DNA from: Paramacrobiotus metropolitanus
Lineage: Eukaryota; Tardigrada; Eutardigrada; Parachela; Macrobiotidae
Direction of reading: 5' to 3'
DNA length: 64,000 nucleotides
Assembly (NCBI RefSeq): GCF_019649055.1
Contig: NW_026570240.1
Coordinates: 744,001-808,000, forward strand
Shown one piece after another: positions 13,801 to 27,627 of this stretch. Numbering within the stretch: position 1 is the stretch's first letter; every line of letters begins with the position of its first letter. A model generated the notes under the pieces. It was not told the origin of the DNA. It saw only the letters and a list, made by a program, of their open reading frames with translations, and searched no databases. A program made the translations under genes and the position numbers.

Positions 13801-15181
13801 TGACTTACAATTACAACAAAGTGTACTAATAAGCAATTTAAATTTACGTGGAATCGTCACCGGTTATAATACCAAGTGGTACTTAAATGGATAATAAAAC
13901 AGATACGGAACACTACTGCGCTAGCGCACGACGAACCTCTTATAAAGCTTGGTACTTGTATTAATCAGTGTAGTCAAAAATTATGTACACTAAAATATCT
14001 GACAATTTAATTATTAACATCGATTTAAGCCCAACTATCAGTTCAGTTAATGGGGCTTTCACAGACGAGATAGCCTATGCGGTACATGACATTCGTATGC
14101 GTGGATTCACAAATCTTACAAGTTAGTACAAGTTCCTTGTGCGTACCAGTTAAAAAGATATTACGTACTGGTACAGTAATAGCGCCACTGTTTAAATATT
14201 AGTAGTCCAAAATTAGAGTAAACGAAGGAAAGCCTGTGCTGTAAGCCTTTCCGGTTGAAACCCTATTGAACATCTTGCGCCTCCAATCTGTGCCATGAAT
14301 CTTCATTGGAGAAAGGCTTATAGTAAAGTCTTAGGCCCCGATGGATCTCAAGTCTGGCGGATTATATTAACGGAGTGAGAATCGAATCGAACGGTCTTAG
14401 TTTTCTCAGTCGACGGAAGCCGGGTTCTGGTTTGGATATGACTGGCGTATATACGCATCCGAAAAAACAGCAATATAAGCAATGAAAATGCTCATCGGAT
14501 CCGTCGATGCGATTCGTTCTTGCGATATATGGGTTACCAGACAGCGTTGCAAAAGACCGCCGTATTAACTGCACTTGGACCCGTTTTGGATCTGCAGTGA
14601 TTACGCTTGAGGTTGCAGCAAATCAGACTTAATATCCCAGTATTTCATCTGAGTTTTCCGAAGATGTAGCCAAAAACTACTAATTCGTTCACCGTATTTT
14701 GCCATATGTTTTGGACTGTCAAGGACTCTCTCCAGTCTCGATTGTGTGTATTTGTGGCATCGCTGGGAGTAGTCACTTGATGGATAATGTGTTCATCCCG
14801 GTAGCAAATGTCCTCTTAAATTATGCTGCTATGCATCACCAGTTGCTTGATTTGTGTTAACGGACCTTACGTTTTTATTAACATTTCGAACGAAATCTCA
14901 CCGGCATTTTTCCCGTGATCCAGTGCACAAAGTTGGTGCTGTTGCTTAATTAAAGCACAAAAATCACATTCGCTTTTACACTACCGATATGCGCTTTACC
15001 GCAACTTATTGCGAGAGAATTTCGATGTTATTGTTGCACTGATTGACTGTTTTGGAATTTATCTGAAAAGGTTTTGAGAAATCTTTTTTCCCTCTGGTTT
15101 GCTTTAAAATTGCGTTAATTTGCAACATTCGTGCAATACACGGGACCAGGGACACATTACGGAAACCGGAAGTCTGGAGCA
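10848..15181. other. Long intergenic stretch, no gene seen
   Basis: This separates the divergent P450 (-) and receptor A (+) genes, so promoters of both should lie at its ends. Open frames at 10934-11633 and 14362-14574 are short, overlap on both strands and match nothing. A 10-bp perfect hairpin occurs at 11829-11851. Confidence 0.45.
11829..11851. repeat. Perfect 10-bp inverted repeat
   Basis: Arms 11829-11838 and 11842-11851 are exact reverse complements separated by AAA. No gene context. Confidence 0.7.
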
Positions 15182-18100
15182 ATGGTGTGGTGTTGTGGAC
15201 TTCGCTCCCCGAAATGGATCAGATATATAATTCCAATTTTTATACTTCTCTTGGATTCAGTTTGCTGCAGCCAGGATGCAAAGCGTTTATACGTAAGCTT
15301 GTACCCGCTGAAATTCTAGATGCAACTAATTAGTGTCAATTCAAAGCACTTCCATACAGCTGACGCCTGAATTAAGTCTTTTCCGTTTTCTCAGGATGAC
15401 CTGATGAAGGATTACAATAAACTGATTAGACCGGTTCGCAGTAATACGGGCACCCTAAATGTTTCCCTGGGACTGAAGCTGACGCAGCTCATTGACGTGG
15501 TAAGTTAGTTGTCTCAATTATTCTGGGATGGTGGCAGTTATCCCAGCTCAATGATTCTTAATCACATCCCGCCCTTCCTCGTGTGCAGTCCACTGGAATA
15601 CTGTGCCTCGTGGGATTCTCATACTCATCAAGCGAAAATATCAACATGCCTGCTTGATTAAAAACTCCCCCTAAGAAGAAAATGAGAAGCCTATAAAATG
15701 TTTGCTTAATTGACTTACGAACTCAGCAATGGCACGGATGCCGGTACCTACGCGACGCTCGTACCTAGCTATAGTCAGTATAAAGCGTAAATGCATAGTT
15801 CCACGGGAAACGGTTATCAAGAAATGCAGCTGTGATAAACAGGATAATAATGAAGTTTAAAAAGGTTGTTATACTAGGTAAGTTATGTGCTTGTTCAGGT
15901 TATTTTGTCTAAACAAAAAGAATTTTAGAAACAAGTTCACATTATACATTTTGATGAAACACGTTAGTAATTGTACCTGAAATTGGTCCTCATGAATCTA
16001 ATCAAAGAATGAATGTTTTCACCGCATACCACACTTATAATAAGTGAGTAGCGGTTGCGCAGTGGTACATTTTAATTCAGTTTCACAGAGTACTCACGCT
16101 TAGTGTTCGGTAATAGTGCAGACGTGACTAGAAAATTATAGAAATGGTCAATTTGTGTCTTTTTGGAAGCGTAAATTTAATTGCTTTGAGTATGCTTTTA
16201 GTAGCAGACTCTTTATAGAGATCTTTTCACGAATAAACATCCGCCATCACGCGCACGCTGCAGTACAAACATAAATGTCCCTTACAAGTTAGAAGGAGGA
16301 GCACAGTGTACTATAGCGCCATATAATGTCATTAGTAACTGGTCATTTCATGATTAATACTTCTATTGATTTTACCAGTCTTGACTCGTTGCGGTTTTGA
16401 TTACTGCTTTGCCAACGCTTTGCTTGATGGCACCAGGAAAAGCGAAGATGCCTTTTTTAAAATAATAGTTGTTTTTCTGATTTCTACATGATTTTATTAA
16501 CAGGAAAAGCAATAAGGGAAAATTTCAAAGAAATCGCAATATAAATATTTTCCCATTTTCAAATGATGTTGATGTCAACTAACACAATGTTTGCATATCC
16601 GCTGTACACTTGAGGAAGAAAATCGAAAGATACATCACTCAGTCATTTGGATTGAATTCGATTAAACCTTTTACCACGTCGAAAACTGTACTTCACTTAT
16701 TTGTATCAGTTGCAAAAGTTTGTAAGGTGCAAAAAGAAAAGTAAAACACGTATCCAAAAAAATTAAACTGTACATTAAACTGCACATCATACAAGAAGTA
16801 CAAATGGGCATTCCCGAACCGTGGCAGTCGACGTAAAAACGAAAACAGTGTAGATGCACACGGCTTTTACCAGAAGCTCCGCGGGTACGCAAATACAAAT
16901 TTGTATTTAAATAATAAATCGCCGAATCGTGCATGGCAAATAAACCTTTGAACTACATGCTGTGAAAAATTTTTTGCAGGATGAAGTGAATCAGGTAAAA
17001 GCGTTGGAATTCCTTAGCTGCAAGCACCGGAGAATTAATTACCAAAGCTATTTAGGTCATTACAACAAATGTTTGGGTGCGCCAGGTAAGGAAACGCGCG
17101 AAATGGCATTGCGCATATACAGATTAACCTTGCGACCACTCATAATAAATTTCTCATAATAAATAATAATAAATAATACTCATAATAAATTTTTTTCTTA
17201 ACCGAGAAAGTTCCAATACACAAGGCTTCGCCACTTTTGGTAATGCGCGGATTGTCAATAAAAAATGTTGAATTGTAACATTAGCACAGCCTATTGATTG
17301 ACTAATTACTGCCGTATTATCCACCAGGTGAGAATATGTTACCTACACGACAATAAGATATGTGCGTGTTCCCACAACGCAATCTAGCCAGCTGCCTAAT
17401 TGGATTGCTGTATTGTACATGTGCTGGGCTCCGCTATGACATGCTTAAAGTTAAAGGAATGGCCTTTAGGTATTAAGGAAATCTCCTTACGCTGTTATTT
17501 CCCAAAACAAGAGTGCCAGGATCGTTACTTATCTCGAGAATCATTTACTGAGCTTGTGATGTTTCCAGCTGGCTAGACTTTTAGTTCGCTCCTGTCACAA
17601 TTTTGCTTGGATTCGCTGCGTCACATTTCTCTACAGAACCATCTTGCCCTGCGCTTGAGTTAGTGCGGTCCGATCGATGGACGATCGGAAATAAGACTTC
17701 CGGTCACTAATCAGGCAGCAACATTGTTTGCACTTTATGACTTTGCACAAAAATAACCAAGGGCACGATTTCATACTGTTTATTCTACATCAAACAAAAC
17801 AAATTAACCACAGTAGATATTTTGAAGAGCTCTGCAATATGAATGATATAAGTACTATACCCTTGCTGTGAGTAAAATATACACATTTAGGGTTAATAAA
17901 ATTATTATTGTGCTCAGGAGTGGAATGATTACAAGCTGAGCTGGGATCCAAAAGAATATGGAAACATTACTGTTTTGTACATTCCCAGTGAATACATGTG
18001 GCTGCCCGATATCGTCTTGTATAACAAGTACGTGCGGTACAGCAGGCGTGACTTCCGTAATACGACCATGCAAAAAATATGTGCAGTAACTATGCGGTTA

Positions 18101-21100
18101 AAATTTTTCATATAAGAAATTCGCTGATTACGGTATCATAATAAAACTAAATCGCTTTGTATTTGTTAACAGCGCTGACGGTAACTACGAAGTCACACTG
18201 ATGACAAAAGTCGAAGTGCGCTCCAATGGTGATGTACGATGGGAGCCGCCCGCGATATACAAAAGGTTTGTTGGCGATCGTTCACATTTGGGAGAGACAA
18301 AGACTTCTGAGCGTAAGCCATTTAAAAATTATTAAAAACATGCGATTGACCTTTTCAGTTACTGCCTGATAAATGTGGAATTTTTTCCTTATGTAAGTGA
18401 TTTCAGTTTGCATTTGCACTATATTTTATTATTGGTAAATGGACGCTTTACGATATGCGTAATACGAGTATATTTCCGGGCTTTGCTCTATAAAGCCGCA
18501 AATTTTTTACTTTCATGTTTAACAAAATCTGTTATCAATTTTAGGATGAGCAAAAATGCAAAATGAAATTTGGAAGCTGGACATACGATGGGTGAGTTGG
18601 GCAACGAAACAAATAATATGGTGAAAGGTACAGTAATGAAATAATGTTGTATATGTAATATCTAAATGTTACGGCTGCTAAAATGTAGAATAAAATATTA
18701 TTGTTTATAGGTATTTCTTCTCAAATCACGTTGATAATTTTAAATTTAAAGAAGTATCTCGCACGCTCAGGTGGGCGGTGGATCTGAAGCCTATACGAGG
18801 ATATCACAATGATAGTGTCGACATCGCTATTGGAATGGATCTGTCGGAATACTATCCAAGCATCGAATGGGACATTATTGCGGTAGGTTTGCAGCTCGTC
18901 CTTTGTGTTGCACGGAAATAGATTTTTGTTTTTCTCATTTTTGATTTTCAAATATTCCTGAGTATTGTTTGAAAACATCGATAGTCACGTTCAGTCTTTA
19001 TAGGTGCCAGCAAGACGGCACACCATCTATTACCCGTGCTGCACGGAGCCGTATCCGGATATCACCTTCACCATCATTATCCGCCGGAAAACGCTATTTT
19101 TCACCGGTAATTTTCTAATATTTTCTACGTGGGTCGACTGTTATGTATTGTCTCTCTTCACAGTTAACTTGATCAGCCCGTGTGTTGCCATTTCATTCCT
19201 GACGATTTTAGTATTTTACTTACCGAGTGACAGTGGCGAAAAGGTAAGAACAACCATTGTATATCAGTTTACAATTAGATGTGTGCTGTCCACTAAAGAT
19301 CGCTGTGGCTCTATTGTTTGTATTAATATTAAATTACCTTTTGCAGGTTACCCTGTGTATTTCTATTTTGCTTTCCTTGACTGTGTTTTTCCTCCTTCTC
19401 GCAGAGGTTAGTTTTATTTAGCTGTATATGTCTTACCGACAAATTGACCATCAAATCCTCAGTCTTTCCATCTCGTTTACAGATTATTCCTCCTACATCA
19501 CTGGTGGTACGTAAACTAACGGCCATATTTAACAGGACGTTAACTACAAATTCTGCAACAAGATTTTTCATCAGGAAAGCAATCACTTAATTGTTTTTTT
19601 TCTTTTCAGATTCCTTTAATTGGAAAATACTTACTCTTCACAATGATATTGGTCACTTTAAGCATCGTTGTCACGATAACAGTTCTGAACGTTCATGTAA
19701 GTCGTTTTGCTTATATACATAAATACAGATGATTTGCCTAAAATCAAATTATCGCCAGTAATGATTTATAACGCGAATCATTCGTAAAATATTCTAACGT
19801 TCCTGGTTACTTAGGCGGAGTGCTTGTACAGTAAATCGCGTCTTCAAGACTAATGTAATTTGCGCCCTAGTTTCGCAACCCGGCAACACATCGCATGCCG
19901 CGCTGGGTACGAAAAGTGTTCATCCAGTTTTTGCCGCGTGTTTTGTTGATGCGGCGGCCGACACACCGGAAAGAAGAGGATCTGATGGGGCCCCAGCGAT
20001 TTAATTGTAATGACGACCACGCGCGGCGCCGGCATTCGCCGTATAACCACCAAGCGCAGCCGCATCTGAGCTATTCTGCCGTAATGACCCAGGAAGATCT
20101 GCTGTCTACTCCCGATCTTGATCATCTGCGCAGAAGACCTTATTCTTCGGATGTCCAAAGAGCGATTGATGGGATCCGCTTCATCGCCGATCACATCCGC
20201 GAAACGGATGCTTTTGGAAATGTAAGTTTCGGTCCCAACTGTGTAACAGCAATACTCGCTGCCCGAATACGACAAAAAATGACCAATACCATTACCGTAA
20301 AATGTGCGTACTCAGCAAGTAAGACAATGAAATGTGACCGACACGGTAACATATCCAGTGTGTTTGACTTTCTAAAGGTTACATGACCGTTATAATTCAC
20401 ATAATTTTGAATGGTTTTGTGAGAAACTGACCGGTCACCAAGAGACGATAGCCTACAAACCCCAATTTTTGAGCAAATAATTAAAATTTTATTGCTTGTC
20501 TGGCAAAAAAAGATGTTTTAGGTCGTGCAAAAAATATATATTAATGAAAGTCAGGTTTGGCTTTGTGATACTTACTGCAGCTGTAAATGATGTACGTTCA
20601 TTGTACGTAGATTACTTCAAAACGCTAAAATTAATGATAAAACTTTGATTTGCTACCCAGCGTTGCCAGAAGATAATTACTTCCAACCAAACCCACCCTA
20701 ATATTACTTACATTAATAAAAGCAATCGGATTTGTATTACACCCGATTCACTCGTTCAGTCTTATAAACAAGAATTTAGGAAACCCTAAATTTCTCTTTA
20801 GTCAACTTATAATAACTATTGTATTCTTTAATTTGTAGACGGTTCAAGATTGGAAGGTAAGTGGACCGAAAGCAAAAAAACAGCGGCCAATTAATTGCGG
20901 TGTCATATTTGCAGTACGTGGCGATGGTGCTGGATCGATTATTTTTATGGATATTTAGCATTGCTTGTGTTGTGGGAACTTTGGTCATTATACTGCGAGC
21001 GCCTAGTTTATATGATACAAAGGAGCCGATACCAAAAAAGAATTGCTATAATGTTATTCCAGGAAGCGACGAAAGCATGAAATGCTTATTTGAGGTAATA

Positions 21101-21355
21101 TTCACACTATTTGTGATAGAATGTGTCCACTGTGGTTTAAAGGAGCGGTATTTATTTAGGCGAAAGATTCAGCAGCATTGCTCGATTTGCATTCATAATG
21201 ATGTAAAAGGCAATTCGGATTTAACCTTTTACCAAGAGCACCAATTCCGGACAAACCGATTCATGCCGTTTAATAAAGCCACACTTTGCATGCATATTTG
21301 TTCAATGCATATGTATATCCCACCTCAAACGGGCCAACTTGTACAGACCAGCTGA
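15182..21355 (+). CDS. Nicotinic acetylcholine receptor alpha subunit (A)
   Basis: A subunit of a pentameric acetylcholine-gated cation channel, about 606 aa. Exons: 15182-15292, 15395-15499, 16980-16994, 17056-17085, 17918-18027, 18173-18265, 18359-18392, 18545-18591, 18771-18882, 19004-19106, 19164-19243, 19347-19406, 19483-19506, 19610-19696, 19871-20221, 20839-20856, 20915-21355. Exon 1 is a signal peptide; the start at 15182 leaves a hydrophobic core just before the mature SQDAKRLY. The Cys-loop (C..NVEFFPYDEQKC) is intact, YYPCC marks an alpha subunit, and GEK plus AEIIPPT flank TM2 as in cation channels. [12 protein letters not shown] follows TM3, and a long cytoplasmic loop precedes TM4 ([16 protein letters not shown]). 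Odd points: a 15-nt exon (DEVNQ), and about 110 residues after TM4 where family members usually stop soon. The last exon may therefore splice instead, for example at the GTAATA near 21093. Its 3' end faces receptor B. Confidence 0.9.
21151..21156 (-). terminator. Candidate poly(A) signal of receptor B
   Basis: AATAAA on the - strand (TTTATT on +), about 260 bp past receptor B's stop and inside receptor A's last coding exon. If used, B's 3' UTR is antisense to A's coding sequence. Inferred from the hexamer only. Confidence 0.35.
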
Positions 21356-21380
21356 AAAGCGAGCTGCGAATGCGCATGGC

Positions 21381-21386
21381 AATAAA
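21381..21386 (+). terminator. Candidate poly(A) signal of receptor A
   Basis: AATAAA 26 bp after receptor A's stop. With usual cleavage 10-30 bp downstream, A's transcript would end at or just inside B's last coding exon on the opposite strand. Confidence 0.45.
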
Positions 21387-21415
21387 AACAGATGAATATA
21401 TTTTTTCTGGAACAT

Positions 21416-24400
21416 CTATATCTTTCGCTTGTCCAGAGCTTCTCTGTAATCAAATAACATGGGGGCATCCAAGAGTATTCCAAGTGTGCCAATAACGCAG
21501 GATAACGTAAAAATCCATAAAAACAATCGATCTGGAAATTCAAATGCCCGTAAGAAAGTCATTAAACTTGTTACCCAGCAGGACCAATCTGCATGCTGCT
21601 GTTGCTGTGTGCACATGGCAGATGTGTATCCTGAAATGTCTCTATTTATCTAAAGCGGTCAGAAGCGTAATTTTACAAATTATATTCATTGTTAAGCCGG
21701 AGAGTGATTTATGCTCGATATACAAATATTAAGAATCGGCAGCGGCAACACGCAAGTTGCACCAGTCTAGCTGATACAACAGCGCAATATTACACATCTT
21801 ATCGGGATTATTAACGTCTGCAGCCTTATTACACGCACGGTTTGCAAACAAGGTATTAGAAAGTAATGTTTTTTTGAGAGATAAGCTGTTTAGCTAACGG
21901 CGAGAGAGCGGAACAAAAGATTATACTTTGAAAAGGAAACTTTTCAAAGTTTTCAGCAGACTCGGAATTTCAAAAAAAATTCCGAGTCTGCTGGCGGTAA
22001 CCACCGCTGACATAAGTTCAAAATTTGAAGTATACACGTTAAAAATCACTACTTTGGAGCATTTGTTTATTCGGCAGCAGCCATCAAAGCAGTAAAAAAG
22101 TCATTCGCGGTCTCAATATACATGCATATTGATACTTAATTGAAAATTGTGAACCGGTGACATGCAACGCATGTAAGCATTTCATTTTAAAGCGGTAATA
22201 CAGTATTTACAGGTAGGTTATGTTTGCAATGGCGGTAAGCAACGTACTCTTAATATGTACCTGTATATGTGCGTACAGCCTATTAGTTGGCTGAATAGCT
22301 GCATTTCTGTAAGTAGGGTAGAACTTGTAATTACCTAGCACCATCGCCACAAACTGCCAGTCTTCCATCACTTCATTCAGTTCCTGAAGGATAAGAATCT
22401 GGTAGCGCGCAATTATGGCATTTAATATCAGTTATATTATCACCTCCGCTTTTCTTATGTGATCGGCAATATACACCACTCCTTCAACCGCCTTCTGTAT
22501 ATCCGTCGTATACCGCTTCCGTATGGTTGCCCGATCACTGTCTTGATTACACGGACTGAGCATAAGATCTGTTTCGCCCAACGCATTAGCTCTTGTTAAC
22601 CACGATCCACTATGATGTATATTGTCAAAAGTCGCTTCTCTGGCCAACGGCGCCCGACGGATCGATCCCGCAGCCGTCATATCTTCCGCAAAAGTCTCCC
22701 GAATTTCGACGCCATTACATGTACGGATACGTACGCGCGGCTGATTGGGATTGCTATGCCATTCATCAATCGGGCGCTGCATACAAAGCAAGCGCGGGAG
22801 AATTTCGATGAACAGATGCCGTACCCATGGAGCCATGCGGTGGGCAGAAGGGGAGCGAAACTAAAATAATTACAAGAGCTGAAGTCTACTTTTCCAGCAA
22901 AAATTATTTAAAAATTCAGAAGCATATTTACAGTATGCACAAGCCTGTATGACTGCACGTCATACCAGGTTTCGCACAGCACAGTATGCAGTAGTAGGTA
23001 TTCGGAATTTCGGAGACTACGAGACGTAGATACTATAGGTGCTCTGCACTTACATGAACATTAAGGACGGCAACCGTTACGACAATACTGAGCGTCACTA
23101 GGACCATTGTGAAAAGCAGATATTTGCCTATTAACGGAACCTAAAATTTTCGAACAGATATTGATTTTATTTTCACTTTTGAAGCGAATTGTCCTATAAT
23201 ACTTTGCTTACCACAAGGGAAGTCGGAGGGATTAGCTGCAACAAAAACGATTCCGATAATGCGACACATTTTGCAAAAGAATTATCAGACTTTGGATGAA
23301 AATGAGGACAAAAGCGTCAATTTACTTACCTCGGCCAAAAGCAGAAAAAACACTGTCAACGACAGCAGAATGGAAATGCACAGCGTGACCTAAGACGGAC
23401 AGACTGGAGTAATTAAGCTAGAATAGGGTACGAATAGACGATTAACGTAAACTGCTGAATCTAACTATGATTCTAAAACGCTAAAACAAAAGGTCACGCA
23501 GTTTGTTGCACGTACACAAGACTAATGGAAAAGCTTCCGACGAATCACGGGCCTGCAGAGTATAACTTACCTTTTCTCCGCTTGCGGAAGGTAAATAAAA
23601 GACCAAAACCGTCAAAAAGGAAATGGCCACACAAGGTATGATAAGATTAACTGCAAATACATATATATATCAGTAAGTGCTGTTGGTAATAAGTAAGTTT
23701 AAATCTTCCCATCACTGCAGCAGCCTACTGCAGCCATAAGATACTTCGGCTTAAAGCTTAAGGCATGGTTAGTTAAACAAAACTAACTGATTTATATATC
23801 TTAGAATGCTGCTATTTCTTACCCGTATAAAAGAGTGTTTTCCTCCTTATTGTCACATTAAACGTAATGTCTGGATATGGCTCGGCACAACAGGGATAGA
23901 ATTTTTCATTGCGTACAGCTGGCACTCCAATGATTTCCCACTCGACCTAAACCACTAATATATTGCCACCGCGCGCCGTAGTTCATTTCGACATAGTGCC
24001 TGTTATATGGTGTTCCAAAATAATGTTTCTGAACGCACGTCATTTAAAAGCCAAAACTAAGCTGGAATTTTCTGCTAATTTTAGATGACATCATTTTTAC
24101 ATAAAACTAAAAAGTTAGTTGTGGAATTCATTTAGTCATTGCTTGGTCATGCGGATTAAATTCGTTCATGGTAAGTAGGCAGATACTGTATTACAAAATA
24201 ACTGCTGTATCAAATAAAAAATGATAACTCTTTTGTTTGTTTCGGTTAGTGTTAAGTTACATAAGCTTCAATATTAATGTTATTACAAGCATACACTCTG
24301 TTTCACAGGCCGAAATTTCTGTTAAACCAAATATATAAAAATATAAGAAAACTTACGCTAGAATAATACTCCACTAGATCGATTCCACTGGTAATATTGT

Positions 24401-25915
24401 TATATCCTTCCACTTCATCAATATGACGTAGGTCAACCTGAACCATGCGAGCGATACACCGAAATCGTTATCAAAATTCGTTTGCATAAAATCTGTTTTC
24501 TTAAACTGATTTATAATTATATGGTTGCGGCAGTAATTTCAATACCTGAAATCCATCGTACGTCCATGAACCAAACTAAAACCAGTAACAATTATATAAA
24601 GCCATTTTGTGTACAGCAATATTCGGCGTGCATGTTTAGGTGGTCAGCAATGTTTTCTATAGTGAATACTTTGAGCGTAATCCCGGTTGCCTTGAGTAAT
24701 TTTAAAGAAAAAACTCACTTTCATTGCACAGTCTTGAATATCAAACGGAAAGTACTTCACATTGATCGAGCAGGAGCTTTTATAAATAGCTGGAGGCTCC
24801 CTAAATGAAATGTTGAATTTATACCATTATTAATTTAAGTAACCTGTGCACTAGTATGAATATTTTTAATAATTATTATGAATGGAAGTATATGAAATGT
24901 ATAAAGCCTTTCACGTTCATGAGCATGCTTGCGGGAGAGGGATTAAAATAGCTTACCAAATAACCAGCCCGTCTGGATGCAGCGTAGCCTTCGTCATGAG
25001 AGTGACTTCATAATTACCATCCGCACTGGTAAAATCAAACGAAACCTTGTAAAATTAGCATGGAAACAGCTTTGCTTGCAGCAGTTACTTGTTATATAGC
25101 ACTATATCAGGAAGCCAAATCATTGTTGATGGAACATATAACCGCTCCACTCCTCCATATTCCCTAGGATTCCATTTAAGCTTGGAATCGTTCCACTCTT
25201 GCCTCACCCATACCTTCGAAAAACAGTTTCGTAATTCGGTAAGGCATATTAATTCCATGATTTAAACTATTCCATGTGAACAAAGTATTTAAACATTTGC
25301 GTTTTAGAAAACACTGTTGCATTCCAACATCGAAATTTGATGTTGAAATACAGGAGCACATTAAAATTTGATGTTAAAATCAAATTTAATGTAGTCACAT
25401 AAAAAACAACAAATAGTCCAGTGTGGTAAATGCACAGTGACTGTAATTATACTCGTATATGCTATTGCTGGCCCTCAACCAATATTATGAAGCCTATTCG
25501 CAAAAATTACCTTACAAGCTGGGAAGGGCTAAGCGGAAACGCAAACTCTACAGACATTCGCGGCAATAAATTGCTACGTGCGTAAACCTTCAATATAATT
25601 ATACAGAATTTGTGCTACTCGGGATGTTGCAGGTTTTCGGATTTAAAAAATAATCACGAATAATAATGAGCGAAGTTTAATTTGTTGCGCTTACGTACAT
25701 ACATTAACCGTCATAATCTGGTTCTTCTCGTCGACGTCGATTAGTTGGGATAATCGTAGTCCCATTTTGACAGTTAACCTTTCGGTATTATTGCCAACGG
25801 GCCTTATTAGACGATTGTATGTTGATAGGAGATCGTCATAAAGACGTTTTGCGTCAGCATTTGCCGAGGCAGCTACAAAAAGCAACACTTTAATTAGCGA
25901 GATATTTATGGGCAA
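21416..25915 (-). CDS. Nicotinic acetylcholine receptor alpha subunit (B)
   Basis: About 518 aa. Exons in transcript order: 25915-25703, 25213-25089, 25025-24957, 24800-24719, 24575-24546, 24437-24357, 23946-23823, 23650-23571, 23389-23330, 23235-23212, 23140-23054, 22860-22444, 22383-22335, 21531-21416; phases agree throughout. [20 protein letters not shown] at the N-terminus is a signal peptide. Ligand-binding tryptophans sit in [20 protein letters not shown] and FGSWTYDG. The Cys-loop is [15 protein letters not shown] and FYPCC makes it an alpha subunit. TM2 is the canonical cation type ([18 protein letters not shown]), and [12 protein letters not shown] follows TM3 as in insect alpha1-4-like subunits. 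TM4 ends soon before the stop, the usual family length. Intron positions differ from A in the early ligand-binding domain but match over TM1-TM3, so A and B are old duplicates. A GTAG just inside exon 1 could be an alternative acceptor. Confidence 0.92.
21925..21993. repeat. Two tandem perfect hairpins in a receptor B intron
   Basis: An 11-bp perfect inverted repeat (21925-21935 / 21940-21950, loop GAAA) is followed at once by a 17-bp perfect one (21954-21970 / 21977-21993, 6-nt A-rich loop). Both lie in the intron between receptor B's TM3-TM4 loop exon and its last exon, so they would be transcribed in the pre-mRNA. Function unknown. Confidence 0.75.
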
Positions 25916-27627
25916 ACAATCTGATTGCTTAATGTAAGATACAATATATAAATTAAGTTGCTTGCTGATTAAGGTAGCGCCTATGAGATACGCGAATCCT
26001 CAGCGTTGGGTTATGCTATCCTTTATTTTGTTGCGTTCAAGGGTTGTCTTTAATTGCCACCTAATTTAAAAATCGATTGTCATTCAAATCTACGGTTAAA
26101 TAACCGACAGCATTATGTGGACGTAGCAAGCAATAATAACAGACGTTGTGCTAGTGTGTCGTCGTACATTCTACAAAGCATTTGTATATATCTGCTCTGA
26201 CAAAATTGTGCCGTAAAACACGATTCGGCACTGAAAGCCGATACATTTCCGGTAGGCAGCAAATAGAATGCTTTTAACAATGCGCAGAGCGTTAAATAAA
26301 CGGAAATTGTTATCTATGAAAACGGAATGGCAATTCTGACAATTTCACTGCTCTAACAAATTGTTAACAACCTGCTTCAGCAAATATGGGACCTTTAAGA
26401 GGATTAACCGTATCCGGGCGGAATCGAAATCCCCGTTTCACTTTGTCAGGCTTGTTGGTGGCAAAATGTTACGCCAGGGTTAGCTGTATTAACAAAACTT
26501 TTCCTGTTTCGGGAGTTTATTACTAGGCACAGTATTTAAATTTATAAGATATTCCACACTACATGTTTGCACGTGTGTTCGAAACCTTTTTGTAACTGCA
26601 GTTAGCTTTGTTTCTGATGAGATATTGTGTCATGGCGATTTCACATTTTTTAGCTTTGCCGCCTATTTAGTTTTGCCCACAGTGCATGGGTAATTTAAAA
26701 TTCGATGGAAAACGTGTCATACTACCAGTGGTACTAGTACTTATACATAATTACAATTAATCTGAATATATTATGTGCAAGGAAGCCCCTGTAAGTTGCG
26801 GTGCTTTCATACCACTCATTTTTGACATAAAATAGTTTTGATACTTGGTTCACAGCAGTTTACATAATCATAAAACGAGAGAGTCCAAATCGGTTTGGAA
26901 TAAATTCCATGCTTTCACGCTTGTAGTTTTCTCATAAAATTAACGCAAGCTCGATTACACCGCCCTCAAGTCGCTAGATATTCGAATCCCTAGACAGAAT
27001 GGTATAAAGAAATTGGGGTGTGCTCAACAAGAACGATCAAGGATAGAGCAAATGCGTGTCCGCTAAAGGGCATAGATACTATGAAAAAGACAGTAAAATC
27101 AATAGAAAGAAGCGTATACCCTAAATGATAATAAACCCCTTGAAATTCGTCCATGAATTCAATTCATTACAGCGTTATACTGTTTGCCAATTACAAGTGC
27201 CGACAAACGGATATTCATATTATTCAATGAACTTTTAAGCTTGGGCGGCTTTTCTAATCCAGAGAAGATGTTCATCCATCTTGTAGACTTATAGCTATCA
27301 CAAAATAATTCGTAGTTGATAAAAAGTAAAAGAATTAGTCATGATTTCGCAAAAACTGTAAGAAACACATGCCCTATTATGCGGTTAAATTTGTAGATGT
27401 ATAGACTGAACTTTATGTATAAACTTATAATACTGACAATGAGTACGCTGTGCACGCTTACGTACAGCTGGTATGCACCAAACATGCTAGCACCAAAATC
27501 ATATACGAATTTAAAGTATCGCATTCGCAACTAAAGCAGATTATGGTTTAATTTAAATTTAAATTCACCAATGTAATTAATTTACTATGCACATTACTGT
27601 TATTATCTTTTCAGGAATCAAACCAAG
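25916..27627. other. Intergenic, upstream of receptor B
   Basis: No gene seen. Receptor B's promoter should lie at the left edge. The open frames present are short and AT-rich. Confidence 0.45.
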
